Assembly (NCBI GenBank): GCA_029433525.1
Contig: JAQTIF010000001.1
Span: 62,001 to 126,000 of the forward strand
Source of the DNA: Enterobacteriaceae bacterium ESL0689
GTDB lineage: Bacteria; Pseudomonadota; Gammaproteobacteria; Enterobacterales; Enterobacteriaceae
DNA: 64,000 nt
Reading direction: 5' to 3'
The notes under the pieces were generated by a model that did not search any database, was not told where the DNA came from, and saw only the letters and a program-made list of their open reading frames with translations. Positions 62,830 to 64,000 of the stretch are shown piece after piece (the stretch's first letter is position 1; the number at the start of each line of letters is the position of its first letter). The position numbers and the translations under genes are program-made.

Positions 62830-64000
62830 ATGAAACGCAATATTATTACTATCATGCTTTTAACGCTTCCAGTTAGCGCCTGGTCCGCAGATAGTCTATC
62901 ATCAACGGATCCTGTTGATACGTTACTTGCTGACCCTTTTTTTAGTCAGTCGCATATGACGCTATCATTAAAGAACTACTGGAAATATCTAAAAGAAGAT
63001 GAATTAGAACGCAATACAGTTCATAGTGCATGGGGACAGGGTGTTGCTGTAGATTATCAATCTGGTTACTTTTCTGATATTATTGGCATTGATGCTACTT
63101 ATTATAGCGCAATAAAATTAGGTGCCAGTGATTATTTTAATTCTCGTGGTATACTTTACAATGACGGCACCGGTAATAAAAAAAGCAACGCCTCTGGCTA
63201 TTCTAAACTTGGTCAGCGGAACATTAAAGTAAAATATAAGCTCGGCGATGCTGATCTTAATGCTCGCTGGGGCTGGCATACAATAAAAAGCCTGGGGCCG
63301 CTTTCTAATTCTACTCGCTTGTCGCCAACAACTTATCTCGGCTGGAGTGGTGGTATCAATTATAATGAGTTCACCCTACGTGGTGCTTATGTTGAAAGCT
63401 CTATGGGACGTAACTCACCTGATAAACAACGTTTTCAGACTAATGATGGCCACTATATTAATCATATCACCAGTAGCGAAGCTCAATGGAAAAACGATAT
63501 ATTAAATCTTCAATATGGCTATGGTGAAAGTGATAATTATCTTCGTCGCCATTTATTATTCACTCATATAAAACCATTACAGCAATTAACTATTGGCACA
63601 CAAATTTATGCAACTCATGCTCTGAGTGAATATAAAGCAATGACGGCCAGTAAACGCGATTTTGATAACAATGCCTGGCATTATACGATAGATGCAAAAT
63701 GGCAGGATGAGAACTGGAGTACCAAGTTTGGCATCGGGTATACCGATGCAGAAAAAGCGAATGAAGTCGGTTTCTTCCCCCGTCATCTGAGTAAAAATTC
63801 GCGAGGTACTTTCAATTCAATGGCCTACGCTGGTAGCGACTATATGCGCGATGGTGAGCTATTTCTTGCGAATATATCCGATTATAAGTTGACGCCAGAC
63901 CTGACTGTCGGTCTGATCGGTAACATCGCACAATTTAACTATCGTGGTAATCATGTACGCACGGGTGAAATCAACGTCTTCAGTCGCTGGACACCAACAC
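62830..64000 (+). CDS. OprD-family outer-membrane porin, 3' end beyond window
   Basis: The open frame starts at ATG 62830 after GAGGAAGTAATA and runs to the window end without a stop (390 residues seen). A signal peptide (MKRNIITIMLLTLPVSAWSA) precedes a beta-barrel with FSQSHMTLSLKNYWKYLKED, AWGQGVAVDYQSGYFSDIIG and IGIDATYYSAIKLGAS, the pattern of OprD/chitoporin-type channels, which pass amino acids, sugars or oligosaccharides. The substrate is unknown; the two upstream secreted phosphatases suggest a dephosphorylated nutrient such as a nucleoside. Confidence 0.85.
   Translation, partial: MKRNIITIMLLTLPVSAWSADSLSSTDPVDTLLADPFFSQSHMTLSLKNYWKYLKEDELERNTVHSAWGQGVAVDYQSGYFSDIIGIDATYYSAIKLGASDYFNSRGILYNDGTGNKKSNASGYSKLGQRNIKVKYKLGDADLNARWGWHTIKSLGPLSNSTRLSPTTYLGWSGGINYNEFTLRGAYVESSMGRNSPDKQRFQTNDGHYINHITSSEAQWKNDILNLQYGYGESDNYLRRHLLFTHIKPLQQLTIGTQIYATHALSEYKAMTASKRDFDNNAWHYTIDAKWQDENWSTKFGIGYTDAEKANEVGFFPRHLSKNSRGTFNSMAYAGSDYMRDGELFLANISDYKLTPDLTVGLIGNIAQFNYRGNHVRTGEINVFSRWTPT

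Overview
The window is chromosomal DNA from a member of the order Enterobacterales. MutS, RpoS, CysDNC, DeoABCD, RF3, RsmC, DnaT/DnaC, BtsT, YjiX and YjiA all align almost residue for residue with the Escherichia coli proteins as I remember them. Gene order also follows E. coli in long blocks, but with losses and rearrangements. Ectoine-synthase-like and signal-locus-like accessory genes and a multicopy intergenic repeat suggest an Erwinia/Pectobacterium/Brenneria/Sodalis-like lineage rather than E. coli itself. The genus is not resolved from sequence alone.

Region 1 (1-16.9 kb) is an accessory locus. It holds the end of an outer-membrane barrel gene, a response regulator shrunk by an in-frame deletion, an intact sensor kinase and a transglutaminase-like protein. 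Next comes a tightly overlapping leftward operon: TrpF-like, TrpA-like, AfsA-type hotdog protein, FAD oxidoreductase. A divergent rightward unit follows: LolA-like periplasmic protein, MMPL/RND exporter, UbiD-type decarboxylase broken by a one-base frameshift. A second, intact response regulator, an ETF alpha/beta pair, an ETF-quinone oxidoreductase and a lone ectoine synthase complete it. Together these look like machinery to make, export and sense a small molecule. The product is unknown, and two genes are damaged.

Region 2 (17-21 kb) is an AT-rich island upstream of mutS. It carries a type VI secretion effector (Tlde1/DUF2778 type), a likely membrane immunity protein, an Hcp tube protein, two tandemly duplicated DUF1493 genes around an STM2901-family gene, and a 173-bp IS903-type miniature element with a 9-bp target duplication.

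Region 3 (21-33 kb) is the mutS / rpoS-nlpD-pcm-truD-ispF-ispD-ftsB-cysC-cysN-cysD block. surE is missing between pcm and truD, and ygbE is missing between ftsB and cysC. Region 4 (33-43.5 kb) is the deoCABD operon with a recognisable CRP/DeoR promoter, then yjjV, prfC, yjjG, rimI, holD, rsmC and two tRNA-Leu(CAG) genes. Regions 3 and 4 lie far apart in E. coli. Here they join at a site with two copies of a dispersed repeat.

Region 5 (44-53 kb) holds a diguanylate cyclase, a BglJ/YjjQ-like regulator, the YjjP-YjjB exporter, dnaT-dnaC, the pyruvate transporter btsT with BtsR and CRP sites upstream, yjiX and yjiA. Region 6 (53.7-59.2 kb) is a complete rRNA operon on the minus strand (16S, tRNA-Glu, 23S, 5S) with P1/P2 promoters. 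Its 23S gene has a helix-45 intervening sequence. Region 7 (59.3-64 kb) holds roxA, a secreted SurE-like nucleotidase, a secreted histidine-phosphatase-family protein and the start of an OprD-type porin that runs off the window.

A degenerate repeat of about 148 bp occurs at least seven times between genes, often where order differs from E. coli.
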